Positions 17,384 to 27,912 are shown, counted from the first letter of the stretch. The stretch is DNA of 53,027 nucleotides from Promicromonospora iranensis (GCF_028994775.1 NZ_JAJQMN010000022.1:1-53027), one strand, 5' to 3'. Made by a program: numbers and translations. The notes: a model not told the origin generated them from the sequence alone.

Positions 17384-18634
17384 TCAGGACAGTCGCCGGT
17401 CCAGCACGCCCAGGCGGGCCCACGCCCGCGCGGCCTGTGGCCCGCCGGGCGGGGCCAGCTGGGCCAGACGCGTCCAGGCCGCATGGTCGTCCGCCCCTTC
17501 GCTCCGCGCGGTCCACTGCTCGACGGCGGCCACGTCGCGGCAGGCGTGCACCGCCTCGCGAACCTCGGCCTCGAGCTCCTCGCGCAGCCGCTCCACGGCC
17601 GGTGCGACCGACCGGCGCAACAACGCCTCCGGGTACGCCGCGAGCGCGCCGCGCACGTCGCCGCCGCGGAGCCGGGACCGCACGACGTCGACGTCGGACC
17701 GCAGTGGCCGGGCGAGGCGGTACGGGCGGGAGCCGGCGAGGAGCGGGCCGTCGAGGACGGCGTCGGCGACCCGGCGCAGGCGGGAGATCTCCGCTCGCAC
17801 GGCGACGAGCGACAGGTGGCCGGGATGCAGCAGCACGGCGAGCTCCTCCGCCCCCAGACCTCGGCGGTGCTCGGCGAGCAGGTGCAGGATCTCGGCGTGC
17901 CGCAGTGAGAGCCGGCGGCCGCGCAGCGTGGGTGCGCCGAGCAGTCGTAGGTCCGGTGGCTGGTCGGTCGCGCCGACGCCGGACCCTCGTGTCCGGGCGG
18001 CGGCGTGGGCGGCGAGCTCGCGCTCGACCATCGCCACGGTGGCCCGGACGAGCGCGAGAGCGACGTGCGACCCGGCGGCGCTGCCGCCGGTGAGGTCCAG
18101 GATGCCGATGATCCTGCCGGCCGGGTCGTGGACCGGGGCCGCCGTGCAGCTGAGTCTCTGCACCGGGCGCACGAAGTGCTCGGCACCGAGCACCTGGACC
18201 GGGCGCCGCGTGGCCAGCGCGGTTCCGGGCGCGTTGGTGCCGACGGTCTCCTCCCGCCACACCGCGCCCTCGACGAACCCGACGTGGTCGACCGCGGAAC
18301 GCACGGGGCCGCGTCCCTCCACCCAGAGCAGCCGGCCGACGTCGTCGGACACGGCCACCACCAGGTCGTCGCCCGTCGCACCACCGACCAGGTCACGGAC
18401 GAGAGGCATCGCGCGGGCGAGGGGATGGTCGCGGCGGTAGTCCTCGAGGTCCGCGGACGTCGCGACCGTGACCGCGCCCGGATGGTCGGGGTCCACACCG
18501 TTGCGCAGGCTTCGCCGCCACGAGGCCGCGACGACGGGGTCGATCCCGTCGGGCTCCTGCGAGCCGGCCGAACCGACGAAGCTCTCGTAAGCCGCGCGCA
18601 CCCACTGCGCGTCCCGGTGTGGCACCTGCGTCAT
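17384..18634 (-). CDS. GAF-domain transcriptional regulator (AcoR-like without AAA domain)
   Basis: 416 residues; ATG at 18634 follows CAGGGGC. N-terminal segment [17 protein letters not shown] is the typical start of AcoR-type regulators, followed by a GAF domain (about 60-190: [40 protein letters not shown]), then a winged-helix-like region ([20 protein letters not shown]) and a long helical tail. No AAA+ (sigma54) domain. In actinomycetes such genes usually accompany aldehyde dehydrogenase and DUF779 genes; here those are 3 kb away with two unrelated genes between. A candidate operator is upstream of the dehydrogenase. Its own start is divergent from an unknown gene across the 21-bp repeats. 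Confidence 0.85.
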   Translation of the reverse strand: MTQVPHRDAQWVRAAYESFVGSAGSQEPDGIDPVVAASWRRSLRNGVDPDHPGAVTVATSADLEDYRRDHPLARAMPLVRDLVGGATGDDLVVAVSDDVGRLLWVEGRGPVRSAVDHVGFVEGAVWREETVGTNAPGTALATRRPVQVLGAEHFVRPVQRLSCTAAPVHDPAGRIIGILDLTGGSAAGSHVALALVRATVAMVERELAAHAAARTRGSGVGATDQPPDLRLLGAPTLRGRRLSLRHAEILHLLAEHRRGLGAEELAVLLHPGHLSLVAVRAEISRLRRVADAVLDGPLLAGSRPYRLARPLRSDVDVVRSRLRGGDVRGALAAYPEALLRRSVAPAVERLREELEAEVREAVHACRDVAAVEQWTARSEGADDHAAWTRLAQLAPPGGPQAARAWARLGVLDRRLS

Positions 18635-18708
18635 GCTGCCCCTGAGGTCGTTCGGACGCCGTTGTCGAACCACTCAAGTCTAGGCGCCCGACCAAGGCCA
18701 TCAACAGG

Positions 18709-18759
18709 TTGTGCACCGAGACCCTCAAGTTATCCACCGGTCCGGGACTCTTTTCCACA
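18709..18759 (+). repeat. Three 9-mer boxes with exact 21-bp phasing (DnaA-box-like)
   Basis: TTGTGCACC at 18709, TTATCCACC at 18730 and TTTTCCACA at 18751 share TTNTNCAC and are spaced exactly 21 bp, two helical turns, so all face the same side. They resemble the DnaA box TTATCCACA but none is perfect. They lie in the 253-bp divergent region between the GAF regulator and the unknown membrane gene; a possible -10 (TATTAC, 18771) follows. They may bind a cooperating regulator. Confidence 0.6.
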
Positions 18760-18887
18760 GATCACAGGTGTATTACGGTCTCGCCGCGCGGGACGCGAGA
18801 AGTAGTCCTAGCGTCATTCGCATCGGTAGTTAAAAGGGCTTCGAGCCCGACACCTTGTTTTCATGGGATCTCTCTTTGGGGGAAGAG

Positions 18888-19550
18888 TTGAACACCATCG
18901 CTTTAACCAAGCCGGAACCTGCGAGACCCGGAACGGACGACCAGCCCGGCGACCAGCCGGGTGACAGTCAGGCTCGGCCGCCCGCGTTCGACACTGCTCA
19001 CCTACCTCCGCTCGACTCGCCGGAGCCTCCACTCGTCGAGGTGGCCGGCGCCCGCGGCCGGCGCCCCTGGGTCTTCGGCGCCGCGATCGTCACGGGGGTC
19101 GCCGTCGCCGTCGCTCTCTGGGCCGGGTCGGCCCGCGCCGACGAGACCAGTCACATCCTGAACCTCACCTCTCAGATCGACAGCCAGGTCACGACCACTT
19201 CGGCCAGGTCGAACGACCTGGCGGCCGTGATGGACATGGCCGAGCGCGTCTACCGGCACTCGGAGGGTCGGGTCGCGGACCCGGCCACCCGTGACGTCCT
19301 GGCCGAGGCCATCGCCGACGCGAGGTCGGCCGTCGCGCAGCGCGTCACGGACGCTCCGCCGTCCTCCGTGACGCAGGCTCGCACCCTGCTCGCACAGGCG
19401 ACCCACATGGAGAGCTCCCTGGACTGGGCAGCCGAGGATCTGCGTGTCGCCGTCGACATGGTCCAGCAGTCGCAGGGCGCGCAGCGGGTCCTGGACTCCC
19501 GGGATCCGGTGGGCAGCCGGACGATGCTCACGTCCCACGACGGATCCTGA
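18888..19550 (+). CDS. Unknown membrane-anchored protein with helical extracytoplasmic domain
   Basis: 220 residues. I place the start at TTG 18888 because GGGGGAAG lies right before it; an in-frame TTG at 18855 would also be open. Residues 1-55 are a Pro/Asp/Gln-rich hydrophilic leader, then RRPW and one membrane helix (FGAAIVTGVAVAVALWAGSA). The remaining 125 residues look alpha-helical, with a regular pattern of Ala/Val/Leu and charged residues, so an exposed coiled-coil or helical bundle is likely. No family is recognised and no catalytic motif is seen. It stands alone, divergent from the GAF regulator and convergent with the VWA lipoprotein. Confidence 0.65.
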   Translation: MNTIALTKPEPARPGTDDQPGDQPGDSQARPPAFDTAHLPPLDSPEPPLVEVAGARGRRPWVFGAAIVTGVAVAVALWAGSARADETSHILNLTSQIDSQVTTTSARSNDLAAVMDMAERVYRHSEGRVADPATRDVLAEAIADARSAVAQRVTDAPPSSVTQARTLLAQATHMESSLDWAAEDLRVAVDMVQQSQGAQRVLDSRDPVGSRTMLTSHDGS

Positions 19551-19720
19551 CGCCTTTCGATAGGCGCCGGCGGCCTAAAGTTCCAGCGTTCTCCGGGTGT
19601 CGAAACCTCTTTCCACGGGATTGTCGTTCTCGTGTCGCTCGCTCCTTTTGATCCCACCTTCTGATGAGACCAATGCATTGAAGGCATGCGTCGCGGCGCG
19701 TATTTCATGCGAAGTAAAGA

Positions 19721-21328
19721 TCACGCCAGCCGGCGGTAGGCGTCGACCAGGCCGACGAACTCTGCCCGCAGGCCGTACGGGTCGTCGCCCACGGCGCGTG
19801 AGGCGCGCTCCCTGACGGCGTCGAGACTCGCATCGCCCCGGTACTCGGAACCGGTGGCGATCAGTCCGAGCTCGGCCACGGCGGAGGCGAAGGCGAAGTC
19901 CGCCGTCGGTGCCGACGTGAAGGCGTCCGCTCCGACGGGGAACTCCACCTCGGTGCTGGCAGCGGGCTCGGCGCCGCCAGGGGGCTTGTACCTGACATGC
20001 ACCGTCATGAAGTCGGCACCGGGACTGGTGCTTGCGGGGGAGTCGCCGCCGGGCGGCACCAGCTCGTAGAACGCGGTCACCGAGTGCCCGGCGCCCACGT
20101 CGCCGGCGTCCTTCGCGTCGTTGTCGAAGTCCTCGTCCGCCAGGCGCCGGTTGTCGTAGCCGATCAGCCGGTAGGAGCCGACGGCTGCCGGGTTGAGCTC
20201 CACCTGGAGCTTCAGGTCCTTGGCCACGACGAACATCGTGGAGCCGAACTCGTCGACCAGTACCTTGCGTGCCTCGGCCAGCGTGTCGATGTACGCGTAG
20301 TTGCCGTTCCCGTGGTCGGCGATGGCCTCCATCGTGCTGTCCTTCAGGTTGCCCATGCCGAAGCCCAGCACCGAGACATAGACACCGGACTCCCGCTCCG
20401 CCTCGATCAGCTCGGTGAGGTCCTCGGGCGTGGACGGCCCGACGTTGAAGTCGCCGTCGGTCGCCAGGACGACCCGGTTGTTGCCGCCCTCCACGAAGTT
20501 CTTCTCGGCCAGCTCGTACGCCGTCCGCAGCCCGTCCGCGCCGCCCGTGGAACCGCCGGCCCGCAGTGACCGCAGCTGGTCCACCAGCACACCGTGCTCG
20601 GAGCCCGGCACCGAGTCGGCGACCACCTGGTTGTCGCCCGCGTACGTCACGATCGACACCCGGTCGTCCTCGTCGAGCTGTTCCACCAGCAGCGCGAACG
20701 ACTCGGCGAGCAGCGGCAGCTTGTTCGGCTCGTCCATGGATCCCGACACGTCGAGCAGGAACACGATGTTGTTGCCCTCCGACGTCGGGATCGCCTCCGT
20801 CGCCTGGACACCCACCATCGCGAGCTGGTGCTCCGGGTTCCAGGGCGCGGCCGCGACCTGGGTGGTCACCGAGAACGGGTGTTCGGCGCCGGCGGCCGGC
20901 GCCGGGTAGTCGTAGTCGAAGTAGTTGACCAGCTCCTCGATGCGCACCCCCTCGGGCGCGACACCCTGGTTCACCTGGCGGCGCAGGTTCGAGTAGGACG
21001 CCGTGTCGACGTCGGCCGAGAACGTGGAGAGCGGGCTGGTCGCGACGTCCTGGAACGGCGTCTCGGGGGAGTCGTCGTAGTCCTCGCCCGAGCCGTCCGG
21101 TGTTTCGACGGGGGGCAGCGGAGCGACGTCCGTGCCGATCGGCGGCTCAGGAGCCGGGACCGAGAGGTCCGTCGTGTCCACGGCAGTCTCCGTGGAGCCA
21201 CCCGCGGCGGAGCAGCCCGCGAGCGCCAGCGTCGCCCCGAGCAGGGCCGCGAGCGCCGTCGCCGGCCGGCCGGTGAGGTGGGTGCGGAGTCGGGTGCGGT
21301 GGGGTGTGGGTGCCGGTGCGGATGTCAT
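19721..21328 (-). CDS. VWA-domain lipoprotein (YfbK-like)
   Basis: 535 residues. The signal peptide ends in the lipobox LAGC (Cys39), so it is a membrane lipoprotein. A VWA domain has the metal-ion site DVSGSMDEP (Asp193) and a later ATDGDFN; the N-terminal YfbK segment ([17 protein letters not shown]) and a C-terminal DUF3520-like part complete the architecture. The role is unknown in the family; VWA domains bind proteins through a metal ion. It has its own cassette: convergent with the gene before it and divergent from the aldehyde dehydrogenase. Confidence 0.9.
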   Translation of the reverse strand: MTSAPAPTPHRTRLRTHLTGRPATALAALLGATLALAGCSAAGGSTETAVDTTDLSVPAPEPPIGTDVAPLPPVETPDGSGEDYDDSPETPFQDVATSPLSTFSADVDTASYSNLRRQVNQGVAPEGVRIEELVNYFDYDYPAPAAGAEHPFSVTTQVAAAPWNPEHQLAMVGVQATEAIPTSEGNNIVFLLDVSGSMDEPNKLPLLAESFALLVEQLDEDDRVSIVTYAGDNQVVADSVPGSEHGVLVDQLRSLRAGGSTGGADGLRTAYELAEKNFVEGGNNRVVLATDGDFNVGPSTPEDLTELIEAERESGVYVSVLGFGMGNLKDSTMEAIADHGNGNYAYIDTLAEARKVLVDEFGSTMFVVAKDLKLQVELNPAAVGSYRLIGYDNRRLADEDFDNDAKDAGDVGAGHSVTAFYELVPPGGDSPASTSPGADFMTVHVRYKPPGGAEPAASTEVEFPVGADAFTSAPTADFAFASAVAELGLIATGSEYRGDASLDAVRERASRAVGDDPYGLRAEFVGLVDAYRRLA

Positions 21329-21437
21329 GGGGCGGCCTCTCGTCGTGGTCGGCTTGCCGGTTGGGTCCGGCGTCCTGTCCTCTACCGTTCATGTGTGCTG
21401 CCGCCGTCGGGGCTTGCCCGGGGGAGGTCACGGTCCG

Positions 21438-21456
21438 GTTGCAACCCCTGTGCAAC
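21438..21456. promoter_or_regulatory. Inverted repeat GTTGCA-N7-TGCAAC upstream of the aldehyde dehydrogenase
   Basis: A perfect 6-7-6 dyad 106 bp before the ATG at 21563, in the divergent VWA/ALDH gap. Position and symmetry fit an activator site for the GAF-type regulator; which protein binds is unproven. Confidence 0.45.
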
Positions 21457-21562
21457 GCCTGCCTGCCTAACCTCGCCCCGTTCGGGTGCGCCGCTGCACC
21501 CGGGTGTGGCTCCGCCGTCGGGCAGCCGACGGCGGGCACGAGAACCTGCGAGGAGGCAGACC

Positions 21563-23086
<1,524 letters not shown>

Positions 23087-23171
23087 GAGCCCGCCCACCC
23101 CGGGTGCCGGGCGTACGGGTCGTTCGGCTGACCTGTACGCCCGGCACCGCGACCGATACGAGGAGGCCTTC

Positions 23172-23591
23172 ATGTCCGACGACGTCCGATCGCCCCAGGC
23201 GGCTGACGCACCGCCCGCGCGGGTCGCCGTGACCGACGCGGCCGCGGAGCTGCTCGTGCGGCTGCGCGACAAGCACGGCGAGCTCATGTTTCACCAGTCC
23301 GGCGGCTGCTGCGACGGCTCGTCACCCATGTGCTACCCGGACGGCGACTTCATCACCGGCGACGCCGACGTGCACCTCGGCGACCTCGCCGTCGGGGCGG
23401 AGCGTGCAACCTTCACCGTCCCGGTGTGGATGAGCCGCAACCAGTTCGAGTACTGGAAGCACACGCACCTCACCATCGACGTGGTTCCCGGCCGGGGAGC
23501 GGGGTTCAGCGTGGAGGCGCCCGAGGGCGTGCGCTTCCTCATCCGGTCCAGGCTGTTCACCGACGACGAGTGGGAGCAGCTCCGGGTCTGA
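23172..23591 (+). CDS. DUF779 protein, partner of aldehyde dehydrogenase
   Basis: 139 residues, ATG after GAGGAGG. The family core is visible: MFHQSGGCCDGSSPMCYPDG, with three Cys (CC and C) plus His, then WMSRNQFEYWKHTHL. The Cys/His pattern suggests a bound metal. DUF779 genes are nearly always next to aldehyde dehydrogenases, and an accessory role (metal delivery or redox support) is suspected, not shown. Confidence 0.9.
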   Translation: MSDDVRSPQAADAPPARVAVTDAAAELLVRLRDKHGELMFHQSGGCCDGSSPMCYPDGDFITGDADVHLGDLAVGAERATFTVPVWMSRNQFEYWKHTHLTIDVVPGRGAGFSVEAPEGVRFLIRSRLFTDDEWEQLRV

Positions 23592-23630
23592 CGCCGGGCC
23601 GCGGCCGTCGCGGCGCCGACCGCCCGACCG

Positions 23631-24044
23631 TCAGCCGGGCGGGAGGGGACACACCCCGTCCGCCGTCGCGAGAAAGAACGCGGCGAGCGTGATGCCGTGC
23701 TTCGCCGCGGCCGACCGGAGCGCCGCGCGCCAGGCGAGATCGTCGAAGGATGCGGCCGCCGGGCCGGGCCGTTCGAGCATCAGCACCACCGACGACCCCG
23801 GCTCGTCCTGCAGGATCTCGTGCCACGCCTGCCCCAGGTTGCCCACCGTGAGCACGTCGGGCTCGTCCGGGACGTGGTCGATCGGCACGATCACGGGCAG
23901 CGGACGGCGCTCGCGGTCCAGCATCACGAACCACAACGTGCGGCGGCGCGGGACGACGCCGTCGTGCAGGAACGTCGCGAACGCGAGCAGCGCCGCGTCG
24001 TCGGCCAGTGGTTGATCCGGGATGATGTCGCTTGATGCGGTCAT
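23631..24044 (-). CDS. Conserved hypothetical protein
   Basis: 137 residues. It has RRTLWFVMLDRERRPLPVIVPIDHVPDEPD, a central beta-rich part and SFDDLAWRAALRSAAAKHGI. This is reminiscent of small actinobacterial proteins that resemble RadC/JAB-like repair folds, but the metal ligands are not seen and I do not assign a function. Convergent with DUF779 (40 bp) and divergent from the MerR gene. Confidence 0.65.
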   Translation of the reverse strand: MTASSDIIPDQPLADDAALLAFATFLHDGVVPRRRTLWFVMLDRERRPLPVIVPIDHVPDEPDVLTVGNLGQAWHEILQDEPGSSVVLMLERPGPAAASFDDLAWRAALRSAAAKHGITLAAFFLATADGVCPLPPG

Positions 24045-24080
24045 GAGATCAGTATGGCCGCGGTGCCGGGGCGAAGCGGG

Positions 24081-24089
24081 TTATCCACA
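24081..24089 (+). promoter_or_regulatory. Perfect DnaA-box-like 9-mer TTATCCACA
   Basis: TTATCCACA between the hypothetical gene and the MerR gene, 88 bp before the MerR ATG. A single box, not a cluster, so not an origin; possible DnaA binding site at a promoter. Confidence 0.35.
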
Positions 24090-24130
24090 GGCGCTCTCGG
24101 CAAGCTCGTGCAATTGCTCGAGATCAGGGC

Positions 24131-24161
24131 TTGAAGTTGACGCGACGTCAACCTTTACCGT
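24131..24161 (+). promoter_or_regulatory. MerR-type promoter with operator in a 19-bp spacer
   Basis: TTGAAG (24131-24136) as -35 and TACCGT (24156-24161) as -10 are 19 bp apart, the elongated spacer of MerR-controlled promoters, and a perfect dyad GTTGACG-CGA-CGTCAAC (24136-24152) lies between them. The ATG at 24169 is only 7 bp after the -10, so the mRNA may be leaderless. The regulator probably controls its own gene. Confidence 0.6.
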
Positions 24162-24168
24162 GAGAGAC

Positions 24169-24954
24169 ATGCACTGGTCCATCCAAGAGATCGCGCGGCT
24201 GACCGGCGTCACCAGCCGGACGCTGCGGCACTACGACGCGGTGGGGCTCCTACCCGCCGTTCGGACGACGGCGAGCGGCCCACGCCGCTACGACCGTGCC
24301 GCCCTGGTGCGGTTGCAGCGGATCCTGCTGCTGCGCGATCTCGGGCTCGGCCTCGGCGACATCGCCGAGGTGCTCGACAGCGACCGGGACGAGGCGAAGG
24401 CGTTGCGTCGCCACCTGGTCTCGCTGCGGGCGGAGCAGGACCGGCTGGCACGGCAGATCGCCTCGGTCGAACGGACGGTCGCCGCACTCGAGAAGGACCC
24501 CGAAGCGAAGGAGAACATCATGGCGCAGGACATGCTCGACGGATTCGACCACACCCAGTACGAGCAGGAGGTGACCGAACGCTGGGGCCGCGACGCGTAC
24601 GTGAAGAGCGACGCGTGGTGGCGCGGCCTCGGCCAGGAGGGGCAGGATCAGTTCAAGGCGCAGGTGCAGGCCTTGAGCGCCGACTGGGCCAAGGCCGCGG
24701 AAGCCGGCCTGGACCCCGCATCGGACGAGGCGCAGGCGATCGCCGCACGGCATGCCGCGTGGCTCGTCGCGGTCCCGGGGACGCCCGGCCACGAGCAGGG
24801 CCGGCCCGACCGCGGCTACCTGCTGGGGCTGGGAGACATGTACGTGGCGGACGACCGGTTCGCCGCGAACTACGGCGGCACCGGCGGGGCCACGTTCGTC
24901 CGTGACGCGCTGCGCGTCTACGCCGAGCGGGCCTACCCCGAGGGCGAGGACTGA
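24169..24954 (+). CDS. MerR-family regulator with TipAS ligand-binding domain
   Basis: 261 residues. Start at 24169 (MHWSIQEIARLTGVTSRTLR), where the HTH begins directly. Residues 1-70 are the MerR winged helix; 75-110 the coiled dimer helix (LRAEQDRLARQIASVERTVA); 130-255 a TipAS domain (YGGTGGATFVRDAL at the end), as in the drug-sensing TipA. TipAS proteins bind thiopeptide or other bulky ligands and activate promoters with 19-bp spacers. The ligand here is unknown. A MerR-type promoter and dyad lie immediately upstream, so it is autoregulated. The last 22 bp overlap the convergent DinB gene. Confidence 0.93.
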   Translation: MHWSIQEIARLTGVTSRTLRHYDAVGLLPAVRTTASGPRRYDRAALVRLQRILLLRDLGLGLGDIAEVLDSDRDEAKALRRHLVSLRAEQDRLARQIASVERTVAALEKDPEAKENIMAQDMLDGFDHTQYEQEVTERWGRDAYVKSDAWWRGLGQEGQDQFKAQVQALSADWAKAAEAGLDPASDEAQAIAARHAAWLVAVPGTPGHEQGRPDRGYLLGLGDMYVADDRFAANYGGTGGATFVRDALRVYAERAYPEGED

Positions 24955-25535
24955 GCCCGGAACAGATCCCGCAGCAGGCAGATCTCGCCGCCGTGCGCCA
25001 TGGCCTCACGGCTGAGGTGGGTCACGAGACCCGCCATCGGGAACTCCGCGTACTCCAGGCCCTTTGGACCGATCGGGCGCAACAGGGACTCGTCGTCCAG
25101 GGCGGCGACCCCGGCTCGCCACGACCGGTAGCCCTCGTCGAGCATGGCGAGGCCGCCCGCGGCGGTGATCGGAGTCTCGGGCCAGTGCCGTGGGTCGAAC
25201 ATGTCGGCGTCGGCCGGCGCGTCCGTCGGTCCGAAGAGGGCGCGGGCGCGCCGGCCGAACACGTCCCGGCCCACGTGCACCATGCGCCACGCGATGGTGG
25301 TGACCGGCGGGATCTCCGGCTCGGGTACCTCGTGCTCGAGCCGGGGCGCGCCGTCGGGCCCACGGCGTACGCTCCAGGCCGGCGACGCCGGTTCCCAGAG
25401 GTACTCGTCATCGGTGAGACCCTCCAGGCGCGGCCAGAGATGAAAGTCCCAGTAGAAGCTCAGCTGGTCCAGCAGGAGGTCGCGCCACGTCGTGGAGGGT
25501 GCAGCGGAGGACGTCGTCGGCCCGGTGGCGGTCAT
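24933..25535 (-). CDS. DinB-family protein
   Basis: 200 residues from ATG 25535 (an in-frame ATG at 25565 would add ten). DinB-like four-helix protein: TWRDLLLDQLSFYWDFHLWPRL, then a second helix with WRMVHVG (His), and the third His in LSREAMAHGGEI; the three-His pattern typical of DinB/YfiT metal sites is thus present. The family includes thiol-dependent transferases (mycothiol or bacillithiol users) and stress proteins. It is convergent with and overlaps the MerR gene by 22 bp. Confidence 0.85.
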   Translation of the reverse strand: MTATGPTTSSAAPSTTWRDLLLDQLSFYWDFHLWPRLEGLTDDEYLWEPASPAWSVRRGPDGAPRLEHEVPEPEIPPVTTIAWRMVHVGRDVFGRRARALFGPTDAPADADMFDPRHWPETPITAAGGLAMLDEGYRSWRAGVAALDDESLLRPIGPKGLEYAEFPMAGLVTHLSREAMAHGGEICLLRDLFRAQSSPSG

Positions 25536-25590
25536 GGCCTGGACCGTACTCCCGGTCACTGACACCCGGTTTCACAGGTAGCCTCTGCAC

Positions 25591-26475
25591 ATGCCAGAAG
25601 CACCAGCCGAACGTAGCCAAAAACTGCCCGTGACCTGCTGGTTTGCTGGCCTGACGACGCTCGATGTGATCCACCGCAGCACCGTCCGGCCCGGTCCCAA
25701 CCAGAAGATCACCGCGGTTCGCCAGGACGTCTCCGCCGGCGGCCCGGCGGCCAACGCCGCGGTCACTGCTGCGACGCTCGGAGCGCGGGCTCTTCTGATC
25801 AGCGCTCTGGGGTCGGGGCCGGTGGGTTCCGCGGCACGCGGCGATCTGGAGCAGCACGGCGTCGAGATCCACGACACGGCCGAGGGCCGGGAGATTCCGC
25901 TGGCCGTGTCGGCGGTGCTGGTCGACGACGCGACGGGGGACCGCTCGGTCGTCTCGCCCGACGCCACGCTCACCGATGGCCTCGACGTCAGCTCCGCCGA
26001 TCTCGACGCCCTTCCCCGCCCGGACGTGGTCCTGCTCGACGGCCATCACCCCGACCTCGCGCGGAGCGTGCTCGCGTACGCGAACGCCCTGGAGCCCCGG
26101 CCCCTGATCGTGCTCGACGCCGGCCGGTGGCGGCCCGTCTTCGCCGATCTCATGGGCCGGGCCGACGTGACCGCCCGGTCCGCGGACTTCCGGGCGCCGG
26201 CCGACGTCGCACACTCCCCGGCCACCGTCGCGACGCACGGCGCCGCACCCGTGACGTGGTGCGACGACGACGGCAGACGCGGCACCACCGATGTACCGGC
26301 CGTCGATGTGCGCGACACGCTCGGCGCCGGGGACGCCTTCCACGGCGCGCTGGTCGTGGCGCTCGCCCAGGGCTCGGACCTGGAGGCCGCCGTCGCGGAA
26401 GCGGTGCGCGTGGCCTCCCTCCGGGTGCAGTACGTCGGCCCGCGCTCCTGGCTGGAGAACCTCTCGTGCGCCTGA
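25591..26475 (+). CDS. PfkB-family carbohydrate kinase
   Basis: 294 residues. N-terminal sugar-binding part SAGGPAANAAVTAATLG (PfkB signature 1) and C-terminal DTLGAGDAFHGALVVAL (signature 2, with the catalytic Asp in GAGD). Family members phosphorylate sugars or nucleosides with ATP; the substrate cannot be read. The GTG start of a P-loop kinase overlaps its end by 10 bp, so two kinases are co-expressed; this may be one metabolic unit (for example a sugar-phosphate route). Confidence 0.9.
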   Translation: MPEAPAERSQKLPVTCWFAGLTTLDVIHRSTVRPGPNQKITAVRQDVSAGGPAANAAVTAATLGARALLISALGSGPVGSAARGDLEQHGVEIHDTAEGREIPLAVSAVLVDDATGDRSVVSPDATLTDGLDVSSADLDALPRPDVVLLDGHHPDLARSVLAYANALEPRPLIVLDAGRWRPVFADLMGRADVTARSADFRAPADVAHSPATVATHGAAPVTWCDDDGRRGTTDVPAVDVRDTLGAGDAFHGALVVALAQGSDLEAAVAEAVRVASLRVQYVGPRSWLENLSCA

Positions 26476-27104
26476 CCACCGCCGAGCTCGTCCACAGGGC
26501 AGCCGGACTGGCGGCCGAGGCCGCCCGCACCGGCCGGACGCAGGTCCTCGGCATCACCGGACCGCCCGGCGCGGGCAAGTCCACGCTGGCCGCCGCCCTG
26601 GTCGACGGCCTGCCACCCCGCACAGCGGTGGTCGTGGGCATGGACGGCTTCCACCTGTCCAACGCCGTCCTGGAGGCGCGCGGCAGCCGCCATCGGAAGG
26701 GCGCCATCGACACGTTCGACGACGCCGGCTACGCCGCCCTGATCGACCGGCTCGCTGACCGGGCGCCCGGCGGGCCGCCCGTCTTCGCTCCGGAGTTTCG
26801 CCGCGAGATCGAGGAGCCGATCGCCGCCGGCACCGCCGTCACCGTCGAGTCCCTGGTGATCACCGAGGGCAACTACCTGCTCGCGCCCAGCGGTGCGTGG
26901 CCGGCGGCCCGCGCCCACATGGCGGAGGTCTGGTACGTCGACCTGCCGGACGCCGAGCGCCTGCGGCGCCTCGTCGCCCGGCACCAGGCCTACGGCAAGC
27001 CCCTGCCCGACGCCGAGGCCTGGGCCGGCGGCACGGACCAGCGCAACGCGGACCTCATCGCGACGACCCGGGACGAGGCGGACCTGATCGTCGAGTGGGC
27101 GTAG
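26466..27104 (+). CDS. Nucleoside/nucleotide kinase-family P-loop protein (FrcK/PanK-like)
   Basis: 212 residues, GTG at 26466 inside the end of the PfkB gene; no upstream RBS is needed if coupled. Walker A GITGPPGAGKST, then VVGMDGFHLSN (the substrate-binding MDGFH of the family) and LVITEGNYLL. This family includes the sugar-ABC associated FrcK and is related to uridine kinase and pantothenate kinase. The substrate is unknown; the companion PfkB gene suggests sugar or nucleoside use. Confidence 0.88.
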   Translation: MRLTTAELVHRAAGLAAEAARTGRTQVLGITGPPGAGKSTLAAALVDGLPPRTAVVVGMDGFHLSNAVLEARGSRHRKGAIDTFDDAGYAALIDRLADRAPGGPPVFAPEFRREIEEPIAAGTAVTVESLVITEGNYLLAPSGAWPAARAHMAEVWYVDLPDAERLRRLVARHQAYGKPLPDAEAWAGGTDQRNADLIATTRDEADLIVEWA

Positions 27105-27107
27105 CCG

Positions 27108-27121
27108 CCGGACCGGTCCGG
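27108..27121. terminator. Perfect 14-bp palindrome after kinase genes, possible terminator
   Basis: CCGGACCGGTCCGG starts 4 bp after the kinase stop and lies before the convergent Rv3235-like gene end. Short and without a T run, so weak as a terminator. Confidence 0.3.
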
Positions 27122-27150
27122 TCGGCGTGCGGACCTGATCGCGGGTCGGG

Positions 27151-27912
27151 TCAGCCGATCTCGAGGACGGCGACGCGCCAGACCCCGCGCCGTGCCTCCA
27201 GCCGGACCGCCGCCGCCCGGACGCGGCCCTCGTCGTGGAGGATCACCGTCGCCTCGGCGGAGGAGGCGCCCAGCCGCACCATCCGTACCCGGCGGACCGT
27301 CGCAGCGTGCGCCTTCGGTCGCGGCGCCCGGCTCTGCTGGGCTTCCCGCATGAGCCGACCCCTCTCCAGGAGCGCGTCGTAGACCTGAGGCGTTACCCAG
27401 CGCGCGAGCTGGGCAGCGGGCCGTTCACCGCGGAGCACCTCCACCGCGGCGCGGACCACGCGGCAGACCTGTGCGGTCGGATCAGGCAGGGTGGGGTCCG
27501 GCTCGGGGGCGGGCCGGCCCGCCACGGCCTCCAGGGCGGCCGCGGCGTTCTGCAGCTCCGGGTAGGCGGTGCCGCCGATCCGCATGCGCCGGAGCCGCCG
27601 GCCGATCCCGGGGCCGGTGACCGGGCCGACCCGCGGTGTGACCGGCCGACGGGCGGGCGCGGGTGGCGTCGGGGCCACGCCACCTGCTGCGGGGGAACCG
27701 GACGTCTTCGGTGCAGGGCGGTCGGACACGGCCGGTCCGGGCGCCTTCCGGGGCGCCGCGCCGCGGCCCGGTGCGATCTGTGACGGTGCCCTTCGGGCCG
27801 GTGCCTTCTGGGTGGGTGTGGTGTGAGCGGGCGTGGTCTGAGCGGGTGCGGTCTGAGCGGGTGCGGGCGCGTCGTCAGGTGGCGCGTCGGGCGGGGCGTC
27901 GAGCGTGGTCAT
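27151..27912 (-). CDS. Rv3235-family protein
   Basis: 253 residues: a disordered Pro/Ala-rich N-terminal 100 residues with repeats of PAQT/AQTTP, then a compact C-terminal domain (ARWVTPQVYDALLERGRLMRE; ATVILHDEGRVRAAAVRLEARRGVWRV) that matches the actinobacterial Rv3235 family. These lie near secA and whiB loci in mycobacteria; function unknown, but the C-terminal domain resembles SecA-accessory or NTF2-like folds. Same strand as the LysM gene 70 bp upstream, probably co-transcribed. Confidence 0.8.
   Translation of the reverse strand: MTTLDAPPDAPPDDAPAPAQTAPAQTTPAHTTPTQKAPARRAPSQIAPGRGAAPRKAPGPAVSDRPAPKTSGSPAAGGVAPTPPAPARRPVTPRVGPVTGPGIGRRLRRMRIGGTAYPELQNAAAALEAVAGRPAPEPDPTLPDPTAQVCRVVRAAVEVLRGERPAAQLARWVTPQVYDALLERGRLMREAQQSRAPRPKAHAATVRRVRMVRLGASSAEATVILHDEGRVRAAAVRLEARRGVWRVAVLEIG

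Noticed and set aside
18709-18759. Replication origin
   Set aside because: Only three imperfect boxes and no dnaA, dnaN or AT-rich unwinding region nearby.
18772-18887. Riboswitch before the unknown membrane protein
   Set aside because: Only a short GGGCT-TCG-AGCCC hairpin is seen; no conserved riboswitch core recognised.
20594-21562. Upstream extension of the aldehyde dehydrogenase
   Set aside because: It runs through the VWA gene on the opposite strand; the true ATG has a perfect AGGAGG.
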